From positions 3,534,001-3,598,000 of the forward strand of contig CAXXSS010000001.1 in NCBI GenBank assembly GCA_963676865.2: 64,000 bases of DNA, in the 5' to 3' direction. Source of the stretch: JAAYUD01 sp963676865 (GTDB taxonomy: Bacteria; Bacteroidota; Bacteroidia; Bacteroidales; Bacteroidaceae). Within the stretch, counting starts at the first letter, position 1. Each line of letters begins with the position of its first letter. The notes under the pieces are model-generated. The model was not told where the DNA came from. It saw nothing but the letters and a program-made list of their open reading frames with translations, and did not search any database. The translations under genes and the position numbers were made by a program. This document shows, in pieces, positions 8,676 through 17,761 of the stretch.

Positions 8676-10706
8676 ATGAAAATTAAAGCAATTGTAGCAG
8701 CAGCCACATTGACTCTGCTAGGTGCACCTATCGGTGCGCAGACCTTAAAATCGGGTATCGAAAAATCGAATTTGGATACAACTGTCAAGCCCGGAGACAA
8801 TTTCTATCAATATGCTACGGGGGGATGGCTCAAGACTCATCCGCTCGACGCGCAACATCCCATGAACGGTGCTTTTGTCGATCTCGAAGAGCAGAACAAC
8901 GACCGCATCCGCTTGGTCGTAGAGAGCTACGCCGCCACGCCTCAAAAGCAAGGCACAGTAGGACAGAAAATAGCCGATCTATACAATCTGTATATGGATA
9001 CTGCACGTCTCAACCGAGAAGGATACAATCCCATCAAGCCCATCTTGGCACAGATAGCAAGAATCAAAGACCGCAAGCAATATGCCAAGGCTATGGCCGA
9101 TTGGGGTGTGAAGGGTTACGGTACGATGATGTTCGCATTCGGAATCGAATTCGACTCCAAAGATTCCAACCACTATCTTATCAGCATCAAACAAGGTGGT
9201 ATCGGTCTCGATCCCGAGTACTTCACTCATCCCAACGAACAGCAGAAGGCTGTGGTTAAGGCATACAAGAGCAAAATCAAAGATTTTCTCAAGATGGTAG
9301 GCAACAGCGATGCCCAGGCCGAACGCAAAATGCAGGCAGTCTTCGCCATCGAAGAGCAGATTGCAAAAGTCAGCTACGACCAGGTCAAACAACGCGACCC
9401 GCAGGCCAACTATCACAAAATGAGCTGGAACAAATTGCTGAAAGACTTTCCCGGTATCGACTGGAATTATATTGCCAAAACCAACTTCTATCCTACGATC
9501 GACTATGTCAACGTAGGCCAGCCCGAACCCATACTCGAGGTGCAGAAGATTCTGGCACACACCGACCTCAACGCATTGAAGGCATACATGGAGTATAGCG
9601 TCGTATCGGCAGCCGCCGGACACCTGTCTCTCAATTTCTTCAATCGCAACTTCGAATACAACAAGACCGTTTATGGTATACAAGAGCAACAGCCGCGTTG
9701 GAAGTACGGACTCTCTTTCGTACAGGGCGTGATGGGCGAAGCCATCGGCAAACTCTATGTGGCAAAGTATTTCCCCGAAACCAGCAAGAATCGGGTGCTC
9801 GAGTTGGTAAAGAACCTTCAGCAGGCTTTGGGCCAACGCATTCAGGCTGCTACATGGATGACGGATGTCACCAAGAAGAAAGCGCTCGAGAAACTCGACG
9901 CCTTCCGTATCAATATCGGATATCCCGACAAATGGCAGAACATGGATACCGCAGTGGTGGTAGACAAAAACAAAAACTTAAGCGAGAATCTGGAGAACCT
10001 CAATATCACCTTGGCCAAATACGAGGTTGCAAAACGTTATGGCAAGCCCGTCGACAAGGAAGAGTGGTTCATGACTCCTCAGACCGTAAATGCTTACTAT
10101 AGTCCCGAATTCAATAGCATCAACTTCCCCGCAGCTATTCTTCAGGCTCCGTTCTTCGACCCCGAAGCCGATGATGCAGCCAACTATGGCGGTATAGCAA
10201 GTGTCATTGGACACGAGATGAGCCACGGATTCGACGATCAGGGTTGCCAGTACGACAAAGCCGGCAACCTCAACAATTGGTGGACCAAAGAAGATAAAGA
10301 CAACTACGACAAGCGCACCAAAGTATTGGTCGACTGGTTCTCCGACAAAGAAGTGATTCCCGGCCTCAAAGCCAACGGCGAAAAGACACTGGGCGAAAAC
10401 ATCGGAGACAACGGCGGTATCAACGTAGCCTTCCTCGCATTCCAGAATCAAATGAAGAAAAGCCCGCTGGCCGACAAAGACGGATTCACCCCCGAGCAAC
10501 GTTTCTTCCTCTCCTACGGCAGAATATGGGCCAGCAATATTGCTCCCGCTTTTATCGGTTATATCGTCAATTCGGATGTTCATTCGCCCAACATCTTGCG
10601 TGTGAATGCCGCTCTGCCCATGATCGATGCGTGGTACGATGCCTTTGGCATCAAGCCTGGCGACAAACTCTATCTCTCGCCCGATAAGCGTGCCCACATC
10701 TGGTAA
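8676..10706 (+). CDS. pepO: M13 family (PepO/neprilysin-like) zinc metallopeptidase
   Basis: A 676-residue endopeptidase with a signal peptide (residues 1-22, ending GAQ), so it is exported. Zinc site: H513-E514-M-S-H517, and the downstream third ligand E574 in GENIGDNGG, exactly the M13 arrangement. The NAYYSPEFNSINFPAAILQAPFF segment is the conserved NAYY substrate-binding region. The full M13 length is present, ending with the characteristic CxVW-like tail (here RAHIW). It cleaves short peptides in the periplasm or on the surface. It is a single gene closed by a hairpin at 10748-10794. Confidence 0.95.
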   Translation: MKIKAIVAAATLTLLGAPIGAQTLKSGIEKSNLDTTVKPGDNFYQYATGGWLKTHPLDAQHPMNGAFVDLEEQNNDRIRLVVESYAATPQKQGTVGQKIADLYNLYMDTARLNREGYNPIKPILAQIARIKDRKQYAKAMADWGVKGYGTMMFAFGIEFDSKDSNHYLISIKQGGIGLDPEYFTHPNEQQKAVVKAYKSKIKDFLKMVGNSDAQAERKMQAVFAIEEQIAKVSYDQVKQRDPQANYHKMSWNKLLKDFPGIDWNYIAKTNFYPTIDYVNVGQPEPILEVQKILAHTDLNALKAYMEYSVVSAAAGHLSLNFFNRNFEYNKTVYGIQEQQPRWKYGLSFVQGVMGEAIGKLYVAKYFPETSKNRVLELVKNLQQALGQRIQAATWMTDVTKKKALEKLDAFRINIGYPDKWQNMDTAVVVDKNKNLSENLENLNITLAKYEVAKRYGKPVDKEEWFMTPQTVNAYYSPEFNSINFPAAILQAPFFDPEADDAANYGGIASVIGHEMSHGFDDQGCQYDKAGNLNNWWTKEDKDNYDKRTKVLVDWFSDKEVIPGLKANGEKTLGENIGDNGGINVAFLAFQNQMKKSPLADKDGFTPEQRFFLSYGRIWASNIAPAFIGYIVNSDVHSPNILRVNAALPMIDAWYDAFGIKPGDKLYLSPDKRAHIW

Positions 10707-10747
10707 CACAAGATACGTTCCCATTTTTAGAAACTACTTCTAAGCTA

Positions 10748-10794
10748 CAAGGTCTTTCATCTGCAACGGCAGCCGAAAGGCCTTGTTTGTTTTC
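10748..10794 (+). terminator. terminator of the M13 peptidase gene
   Basis: CAAGGTCTTTC (10748-10758) pairs with GAAAGGCCTTG (10775-10785), with an inner CTGC/GCAG pairing, followed by TTTGTTTTC. Confidence 0.75.
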
Positions 10795-10887
10795 ATCCCC
10801 CCAAAGTAGTTTCTTTAGAAGATGTTATTTGTTTTTTTGAAATGGTATAATTGTGGTGAGTGTATCAATCTAAACTCTTTTGCAAAT

Positions 10888-11847
10888 CTAGCTATTAACA
10901 GCAAGTGCATTTTCTGGTCTTTTCCCTTCCATTACTTTTTTGATATTATCAACGAAGAAAGCATATCTCTTTTTGTGAAATTTAAAGCCATCAGGCATTC
11001 CTGCCGTATGAGGAGTAAGTATAACGTTATTGAGGTCACGAAGCTCACTGTCGATTGCTAGTGGCTCTTTCTCAAACACATCCAATGCTGCACCAGCAAT
11101 ATCTCCTCCTTTAAGTGCTGCTATCAATGCTTTTTCATCGACAATAGCACCTCTGGCCGTGTTGATCAATACTGCTTCATCTTTCATTTTTCTAAAGACT
11201 TCATTATCTATCATGTGTCTAGTCTCATTGTTTAGAGGAATATGGAGGGTTACAATATCCGACAACCTATAAAGTGTATCGAGATCTACAAACTCAATAT
11301 TTTTCACCCCATTCATATCCCTACGGGCATACCCCAGCACCCTCATGCCAAAAGTATTGCAATAATCTGCAACTCGTTGCCCAACAGCTCCAACACCGAT
11401 AATACCGATTGTTTTTCCGAACAATTCTGAACCGCTATAAGAAAGTTCTATTTCATCTTTCTTATCTTTCATATAACGATCCAAAAAAGGAATGTTTTTA
11501 TACCAAGAAAGAATAAGTGCCATTACGTGCTCTGCAACGGCTACAGCATTTACACCAGCGGCATTGGCAACCCAAATACCTTTTTTAATACATGCTTCAA
11601 TGTCTACATTATCATAGCCAGCTCCCGTCTGCACTAATTTTAGTTTTTTTGCTTTAGATAGAAATTCTGAATCCACCCTAATATGCTCAGGAATAACAAC
11701 ATCTACATTCTCTAGTTTTAAGACGGCTTCTTTTGGATCTAAAATATCGATGTTCCATGCGAGTGGAAATTGAGAAATAATAATTGACTTAGAGTTTTCT
11801 GTGAAATGCCCGATAATTAAAACATTTATTTTATCTTTCTGTATCAT
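10888..11847 (-). CDS. D-2-hydroxyacid dehydrogenase (PGDH/glycerate dehydrogenase-like)
   Basis: A 319-residue NAD(P)-dependent oxidoreductase of the D-isomer-specific 2-hydroxyacid dehydrogenase family. The NAD-binding Rossmann motif GIIGVGAVGQ is present, with the catalytic Arg in NTARG, the Glu in FEKEP and the His in TPHTA. It lacks the C-terminal ACT domain of SerA. The substrate (glycerate, hydroxypyruvate, phosphoglycerate or lactate) cannot be told from sequence alone. A second, different family member lies at 46630-47598. The base composition looks more AT-rich than its left neighbour. Confidence 0.85.
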   Translation of the reverse strand: MIQKDKINVLIIGHFTENSKSIIISQFPLAWNIDILDPKEAVLKLENVDVVIPEHIRVDSEFLSKAKKLKLVQTGAGYDNVDIEACIKKGIWVANAAGVNAVAVAEHVMALILSWYKNIPFLDRYMKDKKDEIELSYSGSELFGKTIGIIGVGAVGQRVADYCNTFGMRVLGYARRDMNGVKNIEFVDLDTLYRLSDIVTLHIPLNNETRHMIDNEVFRKMKDEAVLINTARGAIVDEKALIAALKGGDIAGAALDVFEKEPLAIDSELRDLNNVILTPHTAGMPDGFKFHKKRYAFFVDNIKKVMEGKRPENALAVNS

Positions 11848-11953
11848 ATTATTTTTTTCTAAAAATTCAAAACAACTTCTACTAATAGACTATCACAAAA
11901 TATTTGTGTGTGTGTTTATATTTGACAATCAATAAGCTATCACAAATATAACT

Positions 11954-12127
11954 ATGATAGCCAAATCCAAAATTATAGAAAATTTCTGTGTTATCGATGA
12001 ATTTAATAAGAATTTTGATAAAGAGATATCCAATCATGCTTTGATTTCTTATCCTGTAGTTCCTTCAGAAGATATTATTTGTTTATTTTTGAAGAAAATT
12101 ATATATCTTTGTAATATATTGCATTAA
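11954..12127 (+). pseudogene. N-terminal remnant of an IS982-like transposase
   Basis: A 57-codon frame starts MIAKSKIIENFCVIDEFN, which resembles the conserved start of IS982-family transposases (MxTKxKxxEIFCxxDDF). It then runs into unrelated sequence and stops at 12127. A full transposase would be ~300 aa, so this is a truncated relic. Nearby, CACAAAATATTTGTG (11894-11908) is a short palindrome and CTATCACAAA is repeated at about 11890 and 11937, possibly degraded element ends. The assignment rests on ~35 residues. Confidence 0.4.
12104..12111 (+). promoter_or_regulatory. promoter -7 box for the DJ-1/PfpI gene
   Basis: TATCTTTG matches TAnnTTTG, with a TTTG 22 bp upstream (12078-12081). 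Start of transcription would be about 20 nt before the ATG at 12141. The box lies inside the tail of the transposase remnant. Confidence 0.6.
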
Positions 12128-12140
12128 AAACATACTAGCG

Positions 12141-12737
12141 ATGAAACAAAAAGTGTTATTCATTTTACTTAACGATTATGCCGATTGGGAGGGCGCCTAT
12201 CTTGCTTCATGTTTACAAAATGGAATCATGGAAGATAGTCCCACACCATACGAAGTCAAAACGGTAGCTCCTACGCTCGACTTCGTCACCTCATTGGGCG
12301 GTTTTCGTACTGTTCCCGATTATTCGTTCGATACCATGCCGAGCGATTATGCAGCTTTGGTGCTCATTGGTGGCTTGCGGTGGCATAGCCGCGAAGCCCA
12401 GCGCGTTGCTCCCATTCTTAGGCGTGCTATTGCGCAGCACAAGATTATCGGAGCCATTTGCAATGGTGCATCGTTTATGGCACGCAAAGGCTTCCTCAAC
12501 AATGTGAGGCATACCGGCAACGGTCTCGAGCATCTCCGCTCGTGGGGTGGCAAAGCGTATACCAATGCGGGTGCATTTGTAAGGCATCAGGCTGTGACCG
12601 ATCAGCACATCGTGACGGCCAATGGCACCGGTGCCCTCGAGTTTGCCCGCGAGCTGCTTTTGTTGCTCCAAGCAGATGCCCAAAACCGAATCTATCTGTA
12701 TTACAATTTCAATAAGAATGGATTCTTCGAAGAATAA
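12141..12737 (+). CDS. DJ-1/PfpI family protein
   Basis: A 198-residue class I glutamine-amidotransferase-like protein of the DJ-1/PfpI superfamily. The nucleophile elbow is A-I-C107-N-G-A, the usual position of the reactive cysteine; an ALVLIGG strand precedes it, and IVTANGTGALEFARELL follows, as in YajL/PfpI proteins. Members act as glyoxalases, chaperones or amidases; none can be chosen here. It is monocistronic, with a promoter at 12104-12111 and a strong hairpin at 12768-12800. Confidence 0.85.
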   Translation: MKQKVLFILLNDYADWEGAYLASCLQNGIMEDSPTPYEVKTVAPTLDFVTSLGGFRTVPDYSFDTMPSDYAALVLIGGLRWHSREAQRVAPILRRAIAQHKIIGAICNGASFMARKGFLNNVRHTGNGLEHLRSWGGKAYTNAGAFVRHQAVTDQHIVTANGTGALEFARELLLLLQADAQNRIYLYYNFNKNGFFEE

Positions 12738-12767
12738 GGTGCTGCACTCTCAGGCTTCTATTACCAC

Positions 12768-12800
12768 ATACCCTCGTTACAGTAGCTGTAGCGAGGGTAT
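12768..12800. terminator. bidirectional hairpin between convergent genes
   Basis: A 15-bp stem (12768-12782 with 12786-12800, one G-T pair) and a 3-nt loop lie between the convergent DJ-1/PfpI and GIY-YIG genes. There is no long T tract on either strand. Confidence 0.6.
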
Positions 12801-12846
12801 TATAATATAAGAGGTTTAATAGATCTTCTCAAGCCATTCACGTCAC

Positions 12847-13671
12847 TTATTTTCGGTAAACGGCATCTAGCGTCTCTCCGTCCTTGTTTTTCCACATCTT
12901 CCAGCCGTTGTTGCTGCTGCCTGTACAGAAATCGGCAGCGGTACTCGGACTCGAAAATGTTTTGTCCGATTCCAACACGAGCTTACCGTCTTTCATCGCG
13001 GCATATTCCGTTATCAATTTATCCCTCTTTTCTCGCCATTTGCCTAGCGACGGAACGGAGTCTGGGGCAAGTATACTACCTCTTAGCACCGTAAAATCGG
13101 TAGCGTTGTATATTCCCTTGGCGTCGCAACTTCGGCTCTTGATGTAGAAAATGCAGCCTTCTTGCACCGCCTCTGCTGTTTCGAATATATTGCAACCTGT
13201 AAAGGTGGCGAGAAACTTAATATCCTCAAAAAACTCGTCCATCGTATTTCTCTGGTATTCCGGCAAGTTCGGAGCTTTGGGTGTTTGCTTGTTTTCGTTC
13301 AGCACAAACGTATTGGCCTCTTTGGCATCTGCAATAGCCCGATGCTCTAGGTATTGCACATCCGCTTTGGTTATATTTTCGTCTTTTGCCACGAACACTA
13401 AAGCCCTTTGCCAAAAGGTCTTTTTGCTTTCATGGTCTTTCACCCGTTCTCTGAAGTTCTCCGTTTCGCCTATATAAGCCTTGGGCTTGGCGTTATCGTC
13501 CTCGCCCAACAATACATACAATGCAGGCTTTTGCAGCTCTTCGCGGTCATCCAGAATGGCACGATTAGGGCGTGGAATGATATACATTTTGCAAAGGCTA
13601 TTGCTGATGAATACGTATTGTGTCCCCTTCGGATCGCCATCTATCAAATAGGTTGTTATTGTTTTGCCCAT
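12847..13671 (-). CDS. GIY-YIG nuclease-domain protein of the restriction locus
   Basis: A 274-residue protein. Residues about 48-135 form a GIY-YIG domain: ALYVLLGED replaces the GIY strand, KAYIGETENFRERVKDH carries the YIG strand and the downstream Arg, and EHRAI provides the later Glu region. The C-terminal ~90 residues (RSCDAKGIYNATDFTVLRGSIL to GSSNNGWKMWKNKDGETLDAVYRK) fit the DUF4357-type domain that accompanies such proteins. It is the last gene of the leftward restriction operon, 12 nt after the preceding stop. Similar proteins are often encoded beside type I restriction systems; the role, DNA cleavage or accessory, is unknown. Confidence 0.8.
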   Translation of the reverse strand: MGKTITTYLIDGDPKGTQYVFISNSLCKMYIIPRPNRAILDDREELQKPALYVLLGEDDNAKPKAYIGETENFRERVKDHESKKTFWQRALVFVAKDENITKADVQYLEHRAIADAKEANTFVLNENKQTPKAPNLPEYQRNTMDEFFEDIKFLATFTGCNIFETAEAVQEGCIFYIKSRSCDAKGIYNATDFTVLRGSILAPDSVPSLGKWREKRDKLITEYAAMKDGKLVLESDKTFSSPSTAADFCTGSSNNGWKMWKNKDGETLDAVYRK

Positions 13672-13683
13672 GGTTATTATTAT

Positions 13684-15498
13684 TCAGACACCATAATGTT
13701 TTTCCAGTCTTTCTACAAGGCCATCAACCAACTGCTTATAATCTCTAAATCTAAGTTGTGATAAGCTTCTAAGATTAAAACCAATAAATTTATCTATATC
13801 TGCATTTACTTTATTATGGTCTGTATTTTCTTTATATAGCAGTATCATATTGGGCAACAAATGATTGGATTGAGCCACCCCCATCGCATATCCTATTTCG
13901 TGGTAAACATTGATATTGGCACTACTTAAATCTGCTATAATTAAACTGCAAGATTCAATAGCTTTCAAAATTCTATTTTGAATGGTATATGTACTAGATT
14001 CGATTGTCCTATCTATTCTAATAGGTTTAGCACTTAAATATATTGACTTATGTTTGTTATTAAAGGTTTCTATAGCCCTTACAATCTTTTCGTATATTAG
14101 CTCACTTTGCGCATCTCCAAATTGCATTGAAATGAATATTTCATTTTTCTTAGATTGAAATATCTGTTCAAACATTTTTATGAGATTATCTGAAGCATCC
14201 ATCGATAAATCATCTGCTTCAGTCACTTTGTTTACCCCATTTTTTATTGCCCAACTTACAAATGAATTTAATTGTGCAGTATCTAACAATGAGTAATAGA
14301 CCATTGTAACAAGCATTGCGATATTACCATATTGATCTTTTTCAAATTTATTATATATATATCGTATTGATTGTATCGCTTCAATTATTGCTTTGGTATC
14401 TTGACATGATTTTAAATATTTCTGATACTTTTTTATTTTAAAAAGAATATGATTCCTATTTATGATATGATCATTTTTATCGTTTTCATTTATGTCTAGC
14501 AATTTATTTTTTCTTACTAAATCCTTTACGCATTCTTTGTAAGTAGACAACTTGTCAAAATTAGGATTATCAATTTCAAATTTTGACTGTTTGTCTTTTA
14601 AAAGAGTTATATTTTCTTCTAATCTTTTTATTTCTTCAGATAATAGTTTTATTTTGCCATTCTCGTTTTTGAGATTTTCTATTTCTTTATTTTTTAGATC
14701 AATAATAATACTTTTGCGAGAAAGCAGTAACTGTGCTATTCGGAGGCAAGAAGTTCTGTAATAGGTATTAGATATATCAGTGTTTACTGATAACCAATAT
14801 ATATCATCAAAAATACCTCCTTTTAATATATCGATTAACTCTATAGCCAGAGGATACTCGTCACCAAGCTTTTCTTTATCCTCAAAAACTCCTAATTCTG
14901 ATATTATTTTTAAGCTAGATTCTTGCCGAAGAGGTAATTGCTTAAAATTAATATTATGAAATATACCAGCTTCAAATTTATCACCAAACTCTTTTTCAGA
15001 AAATATGACAGTATATGGTACTATTAATTTTTCAATACTTGATTTTTGAATATTTGAGCTATTCCAAGTATCAGAATCTTGAGGGTCGTCAAATGGTTCT
15101 AATCTATGATTACCATCGACTCTAACTAATTCTCTGTTATTGTTTTTTGTTAAATTAGCATGTCGTGCTCGGTAGCCTTCATATGGAAGCCTTTGAGATA
15201 AAACTTTAAGCCCTGTAACATATTTAGCATCATCTCTTTCTATAGCGTTTTCAATCCCTATATTAGCTGCAAACGCTGTATAGTCCTGAACTCTACATGC
15301 TAACGTTATCTCAGGAAAGTATTTGTATTCTCCAGAATCTAAAAAGTTAATTATATCTTTTTTATGACTAGCCAAAGCAGGCCTTTGATAAGCTTTTGGT
15401 TTATGCGATATTGCAGCTAAATCCTTTATCGAAGCGAAGCCCCTTAAGACCACATAATGTTCAAAAGTTTTATATATAATACCTTCTAGTTTACTCAT
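13684..15498 (-). CDS. DGNHR-motif (DndB/DGQHR-like) protein fused to a TIR/deoxyribosyltransferase-like domain
   Basis: A 604-residue protein with three parts. Residues 1-250 have the layout of DGQHR/DndB-like ParB-related domains: YQRP at 37-40, a KKDIINFLDSGEYKYFP segment and V-D128-G-N-H-R132. Residues about 260-310 are a charged coiled coil. Residues 452-604 start IFISMQFG, contain SLIIADLSSANINVYHEIGYAMG with the likely catalytic Glu534, and resemble TIR-like or nucleoside 2-deoxyribosyltransferase-like effector domains. It lies between hsdS (15 nt upstream) and the GIY-YIG gene (12 nt downstream), so it is part of the restriction operon. DndB relatives sense or regulate DNA modification, and TIR-like domains hydrolyse NAD or nucleotides. 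A backup toxic arm triggered by DNA state is inference. Confidence 0.65.
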   Translation of the reverse strand: MSKLEGIIYKTFEHYVVLRGFASIKDLAAISHKPKAYQRPALASHKKDIINFLDSGEYKYFPEITLACRVQDYTAFAANIGIENAIERDDAKYVTGLKVLSQRLPYEGYRARHANLTKNNNRELVRVDGNHRLEPFDDPQDSDTWNSSNIQKSSIEKLIVPYTVIFSEKEFGDKFEAGIFHNINFKQLPLRQESSLKIISELGVFEDKEKLGDEYPLAIELIDILKGGIFDDIYWLSVNTDISNTYYRTSCLRIAQLLLSRKSIIIDLKNKEIENLKNENGKIKLLSEEIKRLEENITLLKDKQSKFEIDNPNFDKLSTYKECVKDLVRKNKLLDINENDKNDHIINRNHILFKIKKYQKYLKSCQDTKAIIEAIQSIRYIYNKFEKDQYGNIAMLVTMVYYSLLDTAQLNSFVSWAIKNGVNKVTEADDLSMDASDNLIKMFEQIFQSKKNEIFISMQFGDAQSELIYEKIVRAIETFNNKHKSIYLSAKPIRIDRTIESSTYTIQNRILKAIESCSLIIADLSSANINVYHEIGYAMGVAQSNHLLPNMILLYKENTDHNKVNADIDKFIGFNLRSLSQLRFRDYKQLVDGLVERLEKHYGV

Positions 15499-15513
15499 TA
15501 TTTATTATAATTA

Positions 15514-16929
15514 TCAATTTAATATTATTTTTTCTATCTTGTCTATTGCTTCTATAAGTAAAGAATTTGCTTGTTTTTCAATAGATGTAGCTTTCATATA
15601 TATCGTATTTATATGTTCAACAATCTCACATTGATTGTTAGGTAATAGTATTAGTTGCTTTAAAAAAAGTGACATTATTAAATTTCGAATGCCATTAGTC
15701 TGGCTCTGCATTGATTCTGTCATTCCAATTCTATACATTGTAGAAAGATAATAATATGCATAAGCAGGATTAATCTGTTTATTATCTAATCTAATTTTAT
15801 GTATAAAATTGCTATAGCTTATATTATTATTATCAATAATATCCTTTGTAATTAAAGCTACTCTTCCAACAGGTTGATCCGAGCTTCCGCCAGATTTTTC
15901 TACTAATATATCACCTTCCTGTATATCCATTTTATGGAGTTTTTCGCTTTTTATTTTCCGATATTTTACCCTCGAATTATCTAAATTTAGATTATATTTA
16001 TTATCAAACTCTGTAGCACGTATGACTAAACATTTTGTATAATCATTAGCCGTCTCAAGACTCTCATCAATACCCCAATCTCCTGAAATACTTGATAAAG
16101 TCATTTCATTCAATCTTTTTTTATCCAGAGTACTAAATTCTATCATTTTTTTTAAAGCCAAAGTTTTTATGTTATATGAAAAAGGGTTTAACCTCTCTCC
16201 AATGATATCAGAGATATTCACATTAAAAAATAATTCACCTTTATGAGCTTCTGGTAATGAAATATTGAGCTGCTCTAGCAAATATGCATCAATACTTTCA
16301 AGAAGCTCTTTTGCTTCTTGTTCTTTCGCTTGCTTCTCTCTTTGAGCCTTTGTGAATATATCAACTATTTTGCGTTGAACGTCAATAGGCGGTAACGGAA
16401 TTTTGATAGATTTTAAATAAGAACTTGAAACGCGTTGTTGTCCAGCAGATCCACCAAAAGAATTTTTTGCTGACTCTAGCACTCTTTCATCTCGCAAAAT
16501 ATAATGTATATATTCTATAAGAACATTTGCCAATTTTGGTCTAAGTACATAAAATTCCGTTGAGCCACAACCAATTCCATTTTTTAAGTTTCTAACAATC
16601 GCCGATTTTCCATTTTGCATACAAGGCGTTATTTTGGCCCATAGTAAATCATTATCTTCAAATTTAGTAAAACCAACATTATTTGCAACAGTAGTCGTTC
16701 TGCATTCTGAAATAACACCATTTTTCTCATCTATAACTTCCATGGGAATAAATGAAATTTCATCATCTCTTGAAAGCCCTTTGAAACTTACCGGCGGATT
16801 TACATATAAAAGCTGATTCAGATCATATAAGGGATAAGATTTTGAAAAGAAATCGAATCGCTCTTTATAAAAAGAGACGTCAAGTCTATTTCCAAAACTT
16901 TTTGATATGTGTATTTTATTTGTTATCAT
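15514..16929 (-). CDS. hsdS: type I restriction specificity subunit HsdS
   Basis: A 471-residue DNA target-recognition subunit using the ATG at 16929; a TTG eight codons upstream is less likely. Two target-recognition domains are separated by a conserved helical spacer (IPLPPIDVQRKIVDIFTKAQREKQAKEQEAKELL), and a second, weaker IEKQANSLLIEAIDKIEKI helix ends the protein. This is the usual two-half HsdS plan for a bipartite site. It overlaps the upstream 281-aa gene by 14 nt and pairs with the methylase gene at 17761-19776. The recognition sequence cannot be predicted. The region is clearly AT-rich. Confidence 0.93.
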   Translation of the reverse strand: MITNKIHISKSFGNRLDVSFYKERFDFFSKSYPLYDLNQLLYVNPPVSFKGLSRDDEISFIPMEVIDEKNGVISECRTTTVANNVGFTKFEDNDLLWAKITPCMQNGKSAIVRNLKNGIGCGSTEFYVLRPKLANVLIEYIHYILRDERVLESAKNSFGGSAGQQRVSSSYLKSIKIPLPPIDVQRKIVDIFTKAQREKQAKEQEAKELLESIDAYLLEQLNISLPEAHKGELFFNVNISDIIGERLNPFSYNIKTLALKKMIEFSTLDKKRLNEMTLSSISGDWGIDESLETANDYTKCLVIRATEFDNKYNLNLDNSRVKYRKIKSEKLHKMDIQEGDILVEKSGGSSDQPVGRVALITKDIIDNNNISYSNFIHKIRLDNKQINPAYAYYYLSTMYRIGMTESMQSQTNGIRNLIMSLFLKQLILLPNNQCEIVEHINTIYMKATSIEKQANSLLIEAIDKIEKIILN

Positions 16930-17761
16930 TCTCTTTCTTAATATTAGAGACAATAGAGCTCAATGCTACTTCTGCTTTGTGTGCCTTTTCTGCTTTTTGT
17001 AATACTTCAAGTTTTTCATCTAAAATTAGTTCAATACTCACACGCAATACATCAAAGTATCCTAAACATTCTTCCTCTGAAAGTTCATGAATACCAGCAC
17101 TTAAAACTTTATATATACTTGTGTTTTGGCATAAAAAAGAAGGTAAGTCGTTTTTTAGCATTCCTATTTTTTCGTCTACATGACACTTATCAAAAGCGAC
17201 TTTATCAATTTTACCTTCCGCTATCGCTTTGTTTCCTACATCAAAAATCAGCGATTCGAATATTCTCCTCAGATAAACAAAAGAACCAATTCCTACCCCA
17301 TTTGCAGCTAGTCCAATAGCACGGGTAAATTCTTTCAATTGCCCTTTACTTATAACTTTTGTATACTTCTTTAATCGACCTATATGGAAATCTGCAACAG
17401 AAGGATATTGACCAATTTTCATAATAGTATTTGAATCATTATCATATGCAGTATAAATATAAAATAAATCATCATATCGTGTACATTGCAAGACAATAAA
17501 ACTAGAACTTAAATCATAACAATAATTAGAAGAATAAGAATCGAATTGTTTTATAGGAATAATCACGCTAGTAAGCGAAGGACGCTGATAAAAGTCTGCT
17601 AATCCTTTTATTACAATAAAAGTAGATTCTTTCTTTTGAATAGGATTATATCCTTCAATCTTTGCCCCCTTTTTTTTTATATCATCTAGAAAAGCGTTTT
17701 CGGTATTTAGAGATACCTTTTGATAAAGGGGAGTATCAAAAATAAATTCCTGTGCTGTCAT
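16916..17761 (-). CDS. unassigned protein between hsdM and hsdS
   Basis: A 281-residue cytoplasmic protein without signal or membrane segments. The N-terminal half (1-140) looks mixed alpha/beta. The C-terminal half is helical and contains SFVYLRRIFESLIF (about 160-173), DEKIGML and GIHELSEEECLGYFDVLR (about 223-240), a signature I associate with HEPN/DUF4145-like helical domains in defence loci, though I cannot confirm it. Translation is coupled to the methylase through a TAATG overlap (shared A at 17761), and the gene overlaps hsdS downstream. Such tight packing argues for a structural or regulatory part of the restriction complex. Confidence 0.7.
   Translation of the reverse strand: MTAQEFIFDTPLYQKVSLNTENAFLDDIKKKGAKIEGYNPIQKKESTFIVIKGLADFYQRPSLTSVIIPIKQFDSYSSNYCYDLSSSFIVLQCTRYDDLFYIYTAYDNDSNTIMKIGQYPSVADFHIGRLKKYTKVISKGQLKEFTRAIGLAANGVGIGSFVYLRRIFESLIFDVGNKAIAEGKIDKVAFDKCHVDEKIGMLKNDLPSFLCQNTSIYKVLSAGIHELSEEECLGYFDVLRVSIELILDEKLEVLQKAEKAHKAEVALSSIVSNIKKENDNK

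Noticed and set aside
8979..9836. 285-aa minus-strand frame
   Set aside because: Antisense shadow of the M13 peptidase gene.
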